From UBA1426 sp052034085 (GTDB lineage: Bacteria > Bacillota > Clostridia > Peptostreptococcales > Anaerovoracaceae), in NCBI GenBank assembly GCA_052034085.1, contig JBPOJA010000026.1, positions 4,053 to 68,052 of the forward strand: 64,000 nucleotides of DNA. Reading direction: 5' to 3'. Both the position numbers and the translations under genes were made by a program. Shown piece after piece: positions 33,030 through 41,394 of the stretch. Under the pieces are notes generated by a model. The model did no database searches. It worked only from the letters and a program-made list of their open reading frames with translations, and was not told where the DNA came from. Numbering within the stretch: position 1 is the stretch's first letter; every line of letters starts with the position of its first letter.

Positions 33030-34106
33030 CTACAGTTCGAGCTCCATAAATCTTGCCCCCGGGATGGGATTGTAGATGTAAGGCTCGATATCATAGAAGC
33101 CCAGGCTCTCATATAACTTCTGAGCTTTTTCCATGGTGGCCAGGGTGTCCAGCCTCATGTACTTGTAGCCCTTTTTTCTAGCCTCATTTATGATGCGACG
33201 TGCAAGCTCGCTGCCGATATCAAGTCCGCCATAGGCATGGTCTACATAGAGCCTCTTCATTTCACAGATTGAATCCGGCTTCGCAGGATTATTGTCTGGC
33301 GGAATTCGACCGGTCGGATTGCTTATGGGACGCAGAGCCACGCAGCCTATTGCCGCAAGTTCGGCTGTGAATGAGAACTGGCCGTATAAAGAAGCTTCAG
33401 CAGGCGCCGGCGCATCTGCGTCAACGACTTGCGCAATTATGATGGCGCCGTCGGGCGAGGCATAAGCCCCGGGCAATTCCGCCAGCTCCCGGGCAAAGCC
33501 CTGAAACTGCAAATCAATCCCGATATGTTTCTCATATTGTTTGAAAAGACGCCTCAGCTCTTCCAGCAAGTGCGGATTTTTTTCATCTTCTGCACCCAGC
33601 ACTTTATATTCAACAACATAATCTCCGGCATAATGCACTTCTTTGGAGAAAAACATAGGGTCTGCATTTTTCAATTTAAGCAGATCTTCATATGCAAGCA
33701 ACTTTAAGCCCCTGCTTTCAAGGAAATTTTGTACACCCGACCGGATTATCTCATGCTCCAACAGAAAAGGTTCTTCCGAAACAATCAGATTTTGCCCCTT
33801 GCTCCCCTTAACGTATTTTAGAAAATCCAGATATGCCAGTTTTTCATCTTCTGAAATGTTTACAACCATGTAAAATACATGGTTGCGGTCCGAGAAATCA
33901 GCGAACTCCTCCCCTCCAAAATCACCGTCAAAATCGCTCAGGCTCACATAAAAAGCCTTGTTTTGCGTCCGGTCAAAGTCGCTTAAATCCTCTACTTTCC
34001 GGCCGGGGAAAGCCGTTTGCAGTTCATGTTCCCAGTCCGTCATCTTTCCGTTTCCTTGATATTTTCCTAAATATTTTTTTGCTGGAATTATTATAACATT
34101 TGTCAT
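33030..34106 (-). CDS. GNAT acetyltransferase with an unknown N-terminal domain
   Basis: 358 residues. Residues about 165-358 are a GNAT domain of the group with DLQFQGFARELAELPGAYASP, CEMKRLYVDHAYGGLDIGSELARRII (acetyl-CoA loop) and YKYMRLDTLATMEKAQKLYESLGF. The first 160 residues (VIIIPAKKYLGKYQGN..., SGVQNFLESRGLKLLAYEDLLKLK) are not recognised; the fold may resemble a nucleotide- or arginine-handling domain but that is a guess. It acetylates an unknown amine. Followed at 34152 by a nuclease-fold gene on the same strand with a 45-bp gap. Confidence 0.8.
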   Translation of the reverse strand: MTNVIIIPAKKYLGKYQGNGKMTDWEHELQTAFPGRKVEDLSDFDRTQNKAFYVSLSDFDGDFGGEEFADFSDRNHVFYMVVNISEDEKLAYLDFLKYVKGSKGQNLIVSEEPFLLEHEIIRSGVQNFLESRGLKLLAYEDLLKLKNADPMFFSKEVHYAGDYVVEYKVLGAEDEKNPHLLEELRRLFKQYEKHIGIDLQFQGFARELAELPGAYASPDGAIIIAQVVDADAPAPAEASLYGQFSFTAELAAIGCVALRPISNPTGRIPPDNNPAKPDSICEMKRLYVDHAYGGLDIGSELARRIINEARKKGYKYMRLDTLATMEKAQKLYESLGFYDIEPYIYNPIPGARFMELEL

Positions 34107-34151
34107 GTTAAGTAGGAACAGGAATAGATGTTATCAGCTATTACACGAGGA

Positions 34152-35078
34152 TTATCGGTCATTTTGAAAAAGGCCGCGCAATTGTGCATGGGCGGCGTCG
34201 AATTTTGCCGTTCTGATTTGAACCCGTCGCCCTATTCTTTTAGCAAGGTTGTGCGCAAAATCCCTGCAGGCGTCCGGATTATGCAGCTGCAAGGTGCTTA
34301 AACTCATGGTGCCGATCCCCTGACTTTCCAGAATGACAGATCTCATTGCATCTTTTCCCTGCTCTGACGGACTGTTATGAAAAGCAAAACTGTCGTACTC
34401 TACGACCAGTTTTGCTTCCTTGTAATATAAATCGAGGAAACAGCGCTTCTGGCCCAGGCGCTGTTTCCCTTCGTCTCTCAACTTTATTTCATAGTTGAAA
34501 ATCGGTTTTCCAAGGCCGTATCCTCCCAAGTGGTTGGGCAGCGACAGAACCATAAACGCAAAAGATTCCATTACGGAGGCTGAGCCGTTTTCGATGAATC
34601 GCAAGGCGTGAGCGGATTTCTGTACTCCACGAAGCCCGGGTGCCTTTTTTATGAAATTGCATAATTTCTGTTTTGATGTGACAGCTTTTTGGGGCTGTCC
34701 CGGAGGGAATGAGCACATTTGCAGGCCAAGAAGAGTTAACTGATGAAGGTTCAATTCTGTAGCCAACTGCAGAAAAACCAGTTCCGGTGAAGCAATTTTC
34801 AAATTCGGCCGAGTATTTTCACTATCTGCTTCTGCGCCTATGACTTTTTTTACTGAGCTGCTGCTTAGTACGGCATTTGAAGGTAAGGGTGTTTGACATA
34901 AATGCGTAATCTGCCCGTGCCTGAAATTTCTTTCACCTCTTTTTAAATAAGTAATATGGGCCTTCTCTGACCTTTCATCCAAATTCATAAAAATTTGATC
35001 AAGATAAGAAATTTGCCAAATTCGCGCTGCCGTATAATGACTGATAAAGGATTTGCTGTTATTCATATTCCGTATCAT
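34152..35078 (-). CDS. protein with AbiEi-like N-terminus and DUF559/PD-(D/E)XK-like C-terminus
   Basis: 308 residues. The C-terminal part RCFLDLYYKEAKLVVEYDSFAFH followed by ESQGIGTMSLSTLQLHNPDACRDF has the D...ExD/H pattern of DUF559 and Vsr-like nuclease folds. The N-terminal two thirds (HYTAARIW, LASPELVFLQLATELNLHQLTLLGLQM) resemble the type IV toxin-antitoxin AbiEi-type proteins of actinobacteria and some clostridia. No toxin partner is next to it. No clear ribosome site. Possibly a defence or mobile-element remnant gene; function unknown. Confidence 0.6.
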   Translation of the reverse strand: MIRNMNNSKSFISHYTAARIWQISYLDQIFMNLDERSEKAHITYLKRGERNFRHGQITHLCQTPLPSNAVLSSSSVKKVIGAEADSENTRPNLKIASPELVFLQLATELNLHQLTLLGLQMCSFPPGQPQKAVTSKQKLCNFIKKAPGLRGVQKSAHALRFIENGSASVMESFAFMVLSLPNHLGGYGLGKPIFNYEIKLRDEGKQRLGQKRCFLDLYYKEAKLVVEYDSFAFHNSPSEQGKDAMRSVILESQGIGTMSLSTLQLHNPDACRDFAHNLAKRIGRRVQIRTAKFDAAHAQLRGLFQNDR

Positions 35079-35222
35079 AACTTAATTCAGTGTTAGTTGC
35101 AACCATATATTTCCATTATTGTTTGTCAATACCATTTATTATGCCAAAGTCAGCTTTTTCTGACCTCTGAACTTAACTGAAACCTTTCAGAAGTGGCCTC
35201 TTTGCAAAAGAGGCTTCATTAT

Positions 35223-35404
35223 TAAGCGAAAAAGGGAGAAGTGCTATGGAGAATTTGATAAATCTGGGAGCGGCTGAGCGAAAAACGGAGAAGTGCTAGA
35301 GATTAAGTGGGCTGGCTCTCTATATTCTTTGGCACTTCTATGATTTTTGCTCAAAAACACCCAAAATCTTAAATTTGCCATAGCACTTCTCTTTTATTTG
35401 CTCA
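35223..35404. repeat. repeat family R1, copy 3
   Basis: Forward motifs at 35223 and 35275, reverse motifs starting from 35353 and 35404 (offsets 52, 78, 51 bp) around GGAGAAGTGCTA and its complement. It is in the 575-bp gene-free stretch between the nuclease-fold gene and ppdK. Confidence 0.85.
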
Positions 35405-35471
35405 AATCCTGCCGATTTCCTGAAAGCCCATCTAATCTATCTATAAAAAGTATCAAGAGAAATACAAAGAA

Positions 35472-35569
35472 ACAATCGGGGCCGACCGGCGGGCGGTGGC
35501 CCGGCATGTGTGCCGGCAGAGTTCCCGCCTTTTTGCGCTGTCTAGTGCCGTCTTGACGGCCCCGATTGT
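35472..35569. other. 98-nt multi-stem inverted repeat, structured RNA or element remnant
   Basis: Outer 13-bp perfect stem ACAATCGGGGCCG (35472-35484) with CGGCCCCGATTGT (35557-35569); an inner perfect hairpin CCGGCA-TGTG-TGCCGG at 35501-35516 and further GC-rich pairings. No U-run follows on either strand. Downstream toward ppdK are three TTATTTGAG-type repeats and a GCGCAAGG/CCTTGCGC hairpin (35630-35647). Confidence 0.5.
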
Positions 35570-35653
35570 CACATCTGAGTTTATTTGAGATTATTTGAGT
35601 TTATCTGAATTCATTTGAATTCTATGGTAGCGCAAGGGGCCTTGCGCATCTGC

Positions 35654-38308
35654 CTATTTCTGTCCCAGGCTTTTAACTCCAGTCAGTTCATGGAGTCTGG
35701 CCTGGGCGGCGGCGAGCCTGGCTATTGGTACTCTGAAGGGCGAGCAGGACACGTAGTCAAGGCCTGCAAAGTGGAAGAATTCCACAGATGCGGGGTCGCC
35801 GCCGTGTTCGCCGCAAACACCCAGGTGTAGGTCGGGATTGCCCTTCCTGCCTAATTCAACAGCCATTTCTACAAGCTTGCCGACACCGGTCTGGTCAAGC
35901 TTTGCAAAGGGATCGCTTTCATAAATCTTGTTGTCATAGTAGGCATCCAGGAAGGAGCCGGCGTCGTCACGGCTGAATCCAAAAGTCATCTGAGTCAGGT
36001 CGTTGGTGCCGAAGGAGAAGAAATCAGCCTCTTTGGCAACCTCGTCCGCAGTCAGGGCAGCCCTTGGAATTTCAAGCATTGTGCCCACCAGGTATTTCAG
36101 GTCAACACCGGAGTCTTTGATGATGGCGTCAGCGGTCTTTACAACGAAGCTCTTTACAAAAGCCAGTTCCTTGGCTTCGCCTACAAGAGGAATCATCAGT
36201 TCGGGAACCAAATCCCATTCGGGATGCTTTTTCTGAACATTGATGGCTGCCTCAATGATGGCCCTGGTCTGCATTTCTGCGATTTCAGGATAAGAAACCG
36301 ACAGGCGGCAGCCTCTGTGGCCCATCATGGGATTGTATTCGTGCAGGGATGTGATTACCGCCTTGAGTTCGGTGATTTCCATTTTCATTTCTTTTGCCAG
36401 CTCGGCGATGTCATCCTCGTCAGTGGGCAGGAACTCGTGCAGGGGGGGATCCAGGAAACGGATGGTTACCGGGAAGCCCTGCATGGCTTCGAATATGCCT
36501 TCAAAGTCTCCTCTTTGCATGGGCAGGAGCTTGTCCAGTGCGGTTCTTCTTTGTTCTTCAGTCTTGGAGACAATCATTTCGCGCATGGCGGAAATTCTGT
36601 CCGGCTCGAAGAACATGTGCTCGGTTCTGCAAAGGCCTATGCCTTCGGCACCGAATTTAATGGCCTGGGCTGAGTCTGCAGGAGTATCGGCATTGGTCCT
36701 GACTTTAAGGGTTCTGATTTCGTCAGCCCAGTGCATGATCCTGTCAAAGTCACCGGAAATGGTGGCTTCCACTGTGGGAATCGCTTCGCCGTAAATTTTA
36801 CCGGTGGAACCATCCAATGAAATCCAGTCGCCTTCCTTGTATTCTTTGCCGCCAAGGGTGAATTTGCCGGCAGCTTCATCGATGTGAAGTTCACCGCAGC
36901 CTGCTACGCAGCAGGTTCCCATGCCCCTGGCAACTACCGCCGCATGGGAAGTCATGCCGCCTCTGGCAGTCAAAATTCCCTTGGAATGGTGCATACCTTC
37001 AATATCTTCCGGAGAGGTTTCAAGACGTACCAGAATAACATCCTTGCCGGCCCGGCCCCATTCGGCAGCCTTGTCTGCGGTGAAGGCCACCTGTCCGGTT
37101 GCCGCTCCCGGTGAAGCAGGCAGACCTGAACCGATGGGAGTTGCTGCCTTGAGGGCGGCAGCGTCAAATTGTGGATGAAGCAGTGCATCCAGCTGCTTGG
37201 GATCAATCATGTTTACAGCTGTTTCCTTAGTAATCATGCCTTCGTCCACCAGGTCGCAGGCAACTTTAAGGGCCGCGGCCGCAGTTCTTTTGCCGCTTCT
37301 GGTCTGCAGCATGTAGAGCTTTCCGTCTTCAATGGTAAACTCCATGTCCTGCATATCTTTGTAGTGTTTTTCCAGCTTTTCCGCTATATCATGGAACTGC
37401 TGGTAGACATCTGGGTTAATCTCCTTTAGATAATCGATTGGGTTGGGAGTTCTGATGCCGGCCACCACGTCTTCACCCTGGGCATTCATCAGGAATTCAC
37501 CGTAAAGCTTGTTTTCGCCGGTGGCCGGGTTTCTTGAGAAAGCGACACCGGTGCCGGATTTGTTGCCGGTATTTCCGAATACCATGGACTGGACATTAAC
37601 AGCGGTGCCCCAGGATGAGGGAATATCGTTCATCCTTCTGTAATAGATGGCTCTGGGGTTGTCCCAGGAGCGGAATACGGCTTCAATGGCTCCGAAAAGC
37701 TGGACTTTCGGATCCTGAGGAAAGTCGTCTCCCACGGATTTTTTGTACTCCTCTTTGAACTGTTCAGCCAGGGCTTTCAGATCGCCGGCATCCAGGTCAA
37801 TGTCGTCCTTCACGCCTTTTTCAGCTTTCATTGCGTCAATGAGTCTTTCGAAATGGGATTTGCCCACTTCCATTACGACGTCTGAATACATCTGAATAAA
37901 CCTTCTGTAAGAGTCATATGCAAAACGGGGGTTGCCGGTTTTTTCCGCAAAACTTACAACCACCTCGTCGTTTAAGCCCAGGTTTAAAATGGTGTCCATC
38001 ATGCCGGGCATGGAGGCTCTGGCGCCGGAACGGACGGAAACCAGCAGGGGATTTTCAACGCTGGCGAATTTCTTGCCTGTGATTTCTTCTAGTTTTGTAA
38101 TATGTTCCATAATTTCTGCCCGGATGGCGTCATTGATGACTTCGCCGTCCTCGTAATACTTGGTGCAGGCTTCCGTGGTAACGGTGAAGCCCTGGGGCAC
38201 GGGCATGCCCAGGTTGGTCATTTCGGCCAGGTTTGCGCCCTTGCCGCCTAAGAGTTCCTTCATGGAACCATTGCCTTCTTTGAACTGATAAACATACTTT
38301 ACACTCAT
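35654..38308 (-). CDS. ppdK: pyruvate, phosphate dikinase
   Basis: 884 residues, full length. N-terminal ATP-grasp part (KYVYQFKEGN, LLGGKGANLAEMTNLGMPVPQGFTVTT), the phosphohistidine domain GGMTSHAAVVARGMGTCCVAGC with the catalytic His, and the TIM-barrel pyruvate/PEP domain with GHRGCRLSVSYPEI and CGEHGGDPASVEFF. It interconverts pyruvate + ATP + phosphate and PEP + AMP + diphosphate, serving glycolysis or gluconeogenesis in anaerobes. It is the distal end of the housekeeping block, separated from glyS by repeat R2. Confidence 0.97.
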   Translation of the reverse strand: MSVKYVYQFKEGNGSMKELLGGKGANLAEMTNLGMPVPQGFTVTTEACTKYYEDGEVINDAIRAEIMEHITKLEEITGKKFASVENPLLVSVRSGARASMPGMMDTILNLGLNDEVVVSFAEKTGNPRFAYDSYRRFIQMYSDVVMEVGKSHFERLIDAMKAEKGVKDDIDLDAGDLKALAEQFKEEYKKSVGDDFPQDPKVQLFGAIEAVFRSWDNPRAIYYRRMNDIPSSWGTAVNVQSMVFGNTGNKSGTGVAFSRNPATGENKLYGEFLMNAQGEDVVAGIRTPNPIDYLKEINPDVYQQFHDIAEKLEKHYKDMQDMEFTIEDGKLYMLQTRSGKRTAAAALKVACDLVDEGMITKETAVNMIDPKQLDALLHPQFDAAALKAATPIGSGLPASPGAATGQVAFTADKAAEWGRAGKDVILVRLETSPEDIEGMHHSKGILTARGGMTSHAAVVARGMGTCCVAGCGELHIDEAAGKFTLGGKEYKEGDWISLDGSTGKIYGEAIPTVEATISGDFDRIMHWADEIRTLKVRTNADTPADSAQAIKFGAEGIGLCRTEHMFFEPDRISAMREMIVSKTEEQRRTALDKLLPMQRGDFEGIFEAMQGFPVTIRFLDPPLHEFLPTDEDDIAELAKEMKMEITELKAVITSLHEYNPMMGHRGCRLSVSYPEIAEMQTRAIIEAAINVQKKHPEWDLVPELMIPLVGEAKELAFVKSFVVKTADAIIKDSGVDLKYLVGTMLEIPRAALTADEVAKEADFFSFGTNDLTQMTFGFSRDDAGSFLDAYYDNKIYESDPFAKLDQTGVGKLVEMAVELGRKGNPDLHLGVCGEHGGDPASVEFFHFAGLDYVSCSPFRVPIARLAAAQARLHELTGVKSLGQK

Positions 38309-38340
38309 AATCTATTCTCCTTTTATTTATTTACTAATTA

Positions 38341-38460
38341 TATGACAGGGGGACATATGACAGGGGGACAGCCCTTTTGACATATGGCATATGACAGGGG
38401 CATTCTAACGCCTGATGACAAAAGATGTCAAAAGGGCTGTCCCCCTGTCATCCTGTCATC
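38341..38460. repeat. repeat family R2, copy 2
   Basis: GACAGGGGGACAGCCCTTTTGACA on the left (a second half unit precedes it) and the complement ending at 38460, separated by about 38 bases. It fills the space between ppdK and glyS and overlaps the first two bases of the glyS stop region. Confidence 0.9.
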
Positions 38461-39862
38461 AAAACTCAAGTTTTTCCTCAATGTAATTTCGGACTTCTGA
38501 TATTGGCAGGCGAACCTGTTCCATTGTATCACGGTCGCGGACGGTTACTGCCCCGTCGGCTTCCGTGTCGAAGTCAACAGTTATACAGAAGGGTGTGCCT
38601 ATCTCATCCTGCCTTCTGTAGCGCTTTCCTATGCTGCCCGGCAGGTCATAATCCACCATGAAATACCTGGCCAGCTCTTCATGAAGAGCCGATGCCGCCT
38701 CGTGCTGCTTCTTGGTAAGCGGCAGTACGGCTGCCTTGAATGGCGCCAGGGCCGGATGGAAGCGCAGTACAACGCGGGTGTCTTCCTTGCCGTTTACGTC
38801 AAGCACGGTCTCCTCGTCGTAAGCATCGCACAGAAAAGCCAGAGTCATCCTGTCCAGGCCAAGCGACGGTTCGATGCAGTAGGGGATATATTTTTCATTG
38901 GTTTCGGGGTCCATATAGGTCATGTCCTGCCCCGAATGCTCCTGATGCTGCTTCAGGTCAAAGTCTGTCCTGTCAGCTATGCCCCAAAGCTCGCCCCAGC
39001 CAAAGGGGAACTTATACTCAAAGTCCGTGGTGGCCGCACTGTAATGGGAAAGCTCTTCCTGCTCATGATCCCTCAGTCTGATATTTTCCATTCTCATGCC
39101 CAGGGAGACAAGCCAGTTTTCACAGAAATCCCTCCAGTATTTGAACCATTCGAGATCTGTACCGGGTTTACAGAAAAATTCCAGCTCCATCTGCTCGAAT
39201 TCCCTTGTTCTGAATGTGAAATTTCCGGGAGTTATTTCGTTTCTGAAGGACTTGCCCACCTGGCCAATCCCAAAGGGGATCTTTTTTCTGGTGGTTCTGG
39301 CAACATTTTTAAAGTTGACGAAAATGCCCTGAGCGGTTTCGGGCCTTAAAAACAGCTCAGCCTGAGAATCCTCGGTAACACCCTGAAAGGTTTTGAACAT
39401 AAGGTTGAACTTTCTGATTGCCGTATAATCGTGCTTGCCGCACACGGGACACGGCACCTCCTGCTCAGTCAGAAAATCCTGCAGTTTTTCGTTGGACCAG
39501 CCGTCCACGCTTATATTCATATTTTCTTTGGACTTTATGTAGTCTTCTGCCAACTTGTCGGCTCTGAACCTGGATTTGCAGCTTTTGCAGTCAATAAGAG
39601 GGTCCGAAAAACCTGCCACATGACCTGATGCCACCCAGGTTTTCGGGTTCATCAGAATGGCCGCATCCAGACCCACATTGTACTTGGATTCCTGAATAAA
39701 TTTTTTCCACCAGGCTTTTTTTACATTGTTTTTCAGCTCCACTCCCACCGGGCCGTAATCCCATGTATTGGCCAGGCCACCGTAAATCTCGGATCCGGGA
39801 AATACAAAACCCCTGGACTTGGCCAGAGCCACGATCAGGTCCAAAGTAAAATCTTTACTCAT
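38459..39862 (-). CDS. glyS: glycyl-tRNA synthetase (single-chain class II)
   Basis: 467 residues, the alpha2 type used by many Gram-positives rather than GlyQ/GlyS. Residues GGLANTWDYGPVGVELKNN, RPETAQGIFVNFKNV, FRNEITPGNFTFRTREFEQMELEFF (motif 2 region) and EPSLGLDRMTLAFL (motif 3) are visible. There is no room for a T-box leader: the next gene ends 51 bp upstream. It charges tRNA-Gly with glycine. Confidence 0.97.
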   Translation of the reverse strand: MSKDFTLDLIVALAKSRGFVFPGSEIYGGLANTWDYGPVGVELKNNVKKAWWKKFIQESKYNVGLDAAILMNPKTWVASGHVAGFSDPLIDCKSCKSRFRADKLAEDYIKSKENMNISVDGWSNEKLQDFLTEQEVPCPVCGKHDYTAIRKFNLMFKTFQGVTEDSQAELFLRPETAQGIFVNFKNVARTTRKKIPFGIGQVGKSFRNEITPGNFTFRTREFEQMELEFFCKPGTDLEWFKYWRDFCENWLVSLGMRMENIRLRDHEQEELSHYSAATTDFEYKFPFGWGELWGIADRTDFDLKQHQEHSGQDMTYMDPETNEKYIPYCIEPSLGLDRMTLAFLCDAYDEETVLDVNGKEDTRVVLRFHPALAPFKAAVLPLTKKQHEAASALHEELARYFMVDYDLPGSIGKRYRRQDEIGTPFCITVDFDTEADGAVTVRDRDTMEQVRLPISEVRNYIEEKLEF

Positions 39863-39913
39863 ATTATCTTGTTTGCTCCAATCTCACTAATCTTTCCTGC
39901 CCTACCAGCTTTT

Positions 39914-40534
39914 CTAGTCTTCGGGCTTAAATTCATCTGCAACTTCTTCGACAAAATCCTCCACATCTTCCGCTACATCTGCGCCTTTTTTCTTTGCTTT
40001 ATCGAAAGCGTCGGAGGCTTTGTCAAAAGCTTCGCTGGCTTTTGATTTGACACTTTCAAAGACTTCGCCGCCCTTTTCCTTCATCTCATCGGCAATGATT
40101 GAACCTTTTTCAACTACTTCTTCGAAAGTATCCGTGGCCATTTCGCTTATATCGACAACCTCGCCACTATCCTTAACCAGCTCAACTGTGCACTTGGTTC
40201 CGAAGACAGCCACAACACCGGCCACCGCTGCCCATGGAGCCAGAACTGTTCCCACTATACCAACATTGACGGGCAGATTGAGCATGACATCGTCGCCTTT
40301 TCTGACCACTATTTTTGAAACATTGCCTTTTTTGATGGCGGCCTTAACTTTTTCAACTATTGCAGAACTATGTTCTCCAAGTTTGCTTCTGGATTTGATA
40401 TCCATGGATTCCTCAATGGCTATGATGGCATCCACAACGCTGCCTTCAGCCGCTTCCAGAGCTTCCTTAGCTTCTTTGTAGCTGACTCCGGTTCTGTCTT
40501 TTACCAGTTCAATCTTTTCCAATGTAATCTCCAT
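39914..40534 (-). CDS. DUF4342 domain protein
   Basis: 206 residues. The N-terminus EKIELVKDRTGVSYKEAKEALEAAEGSVVDAIIAIEE is a UBA-like DUF4342 module. A hydrophobic middle (VGTVLAPWAAVAGVVAVFG) may touch the membrane, and the tail is a repetitive amphipathic helix (SEAFDKASDAFDKAKKKG). It lies between recO and glyS, a position seen for this family in other clostridia. Function unknown. Confidence 0.85.
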   Translation of the reverse strand: MEITLEKIELVKDRTGVSYKEAKEALEAAEGSVVDAIIAIEESMDIKSRSKLGEHSSAIVEKVKAAIKKGNVSKIVVRKGDDVMLNLPVNVGIVGTVLAPWAAVAGVVAVFGTKCTVELVKDSGEVVDISEMATDTFEEVVEKGSIIADEMKEKGGEVFESVKSKASEAFDKASDAFDKAKKKGADVAEDVEDFVEEVADEFKPED

Positions 40535-40550
40535 TGCTTTCTCTCCTCTC

Positions 40551-41297
40551 TTATTCCAGAATCTTCATGCATTCTTCGGTTTTCAGACAACCTATGTCTA
40601 AATGACAAAGGGAATAATTTTTTACAACCTCCCGCAAAATGGGAAGCGCATCCTCATTTAAAGTCAGTTTTTCCAGGCCGGAAAAAGCTGTCTCCGTCAA
40701 AAAATCGATTACACTTACTATATCAAATCCCGACCCGTAAATCAATTGTTCCTTATGCTCTTCCTTGTCGGAACACGCAGGACAGAGCCTTCCACCTTCC
40801 GCGACCGAGAACCCTCCGCCTTTTTCCTCAGAACCGCATCTGACGCAGGTTTTCAGATTCGGTGCACAGCCCATGAGCTTGAGGGTCTTGAACTGATAGG
40901 CCAGCAGAAGTATCTCAAACTCCTTGGTCCTTTTTTCCATGTGTGTGAGAAACTCAAGCAGCATGTTGAAAAGTTTAGGGGCCGGCGCGTCTTCCGGCAA
41001 CAGTTTCCCTGTAAATTCCATAGCCATGGAAGCGTACATGTATTTGTCAAGGTCGGCGCCAAGACCGTAATGCGATGAAATCAAGTCGCTGTTGTTGATA
41101 TGATATTTGTCGCCGGTCTTTCTTATTTCATATTTCCCATGGGCAAAGGGCCGCAGGGCCGCTGCGGAACGACTCTTGCCTCCTTCGTTGATGGAAGTGC
41201 CTGCACTTATAATGCCGCGTGCCTTGCTGAACAGCACTATCATACGCCTGCCGGAAGCAATTTTATGTTGTCTTAAAACAATGGCCTCTAATTCCAC
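40551..41297 (-). CDS. recO: DNA repair protein RecO
   Basis: 248 residues from a GTG at 41297, preceded by AGAGG five bases upstream; longer readings would run into repeat R2. OB-fold N-terminus (AIVLRQHKIASGRRMIVLFSKARG) and a C-terminal zinc module (TCVRCGSEE...LCPAC) are present. RecO loads RecA with RecR in recombination repair. era precedes it, the conserved era-recO order. Confidence 0.93.
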   Translation of the reverse strand: MELEAIVLRQHKIASGRRMIVLFSKARGIISAGTSINEGGKSRSAAALRPFAHGKYEIRKTGDKYHINNSDLISSHYGLGADLDKYMYASMAMEFTGKLLPEDAPAPKLFNMLLEFLTHMEKRTKEFEILLLAYQFKTLKLMGCAPNLKTCVRCGSEEKGGGFSVAEGGRLCPACSDKEEHKEQLIYGSGFDIVSVIDFLTETAFSGLEKLTLNEDALPILREVVKNYSLCHLDIGCLKTEECMKILE

Positions 41298-41310
41298 ATC
41301 AACCTCTTTG

Positions 41311-41394
41311 ATGACAGATGACAGGGGGACAGCCCTTTTGACACATGACAAAAGGGCTGTCCCCCTGTCATCACCTGTCATCACCTGTCATCAT
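41311..41394. repeat. repeat family R2, copy 3
   Basis: Palindrome with arms TGACAGGGGGACAGCCC...GGGCTGTCCCCCTGTCA, followed by three CCTGTCATCA-type repeats. It fills the whole gap between era and recO; the era stop codon (41391-41393) is part of the repeat edge. Confidence 0.9.

Noticed and set aside
38425..38661. Open frames beginning with an SKGLSPCH peptide at several repeat copies
   Set aside because: This peptide is the translation of repeat R2; it appears at 38425, 41345 and 50010 and extends real genes artificially (RecO, PrmA).
39863..39913. T-box riboswitch upstream of glyS
   Set aside because: Only 51 bases separate glyS from the upstream gene, too little for a T-box, and no specifier or AGGGTGG-type motif is visible.
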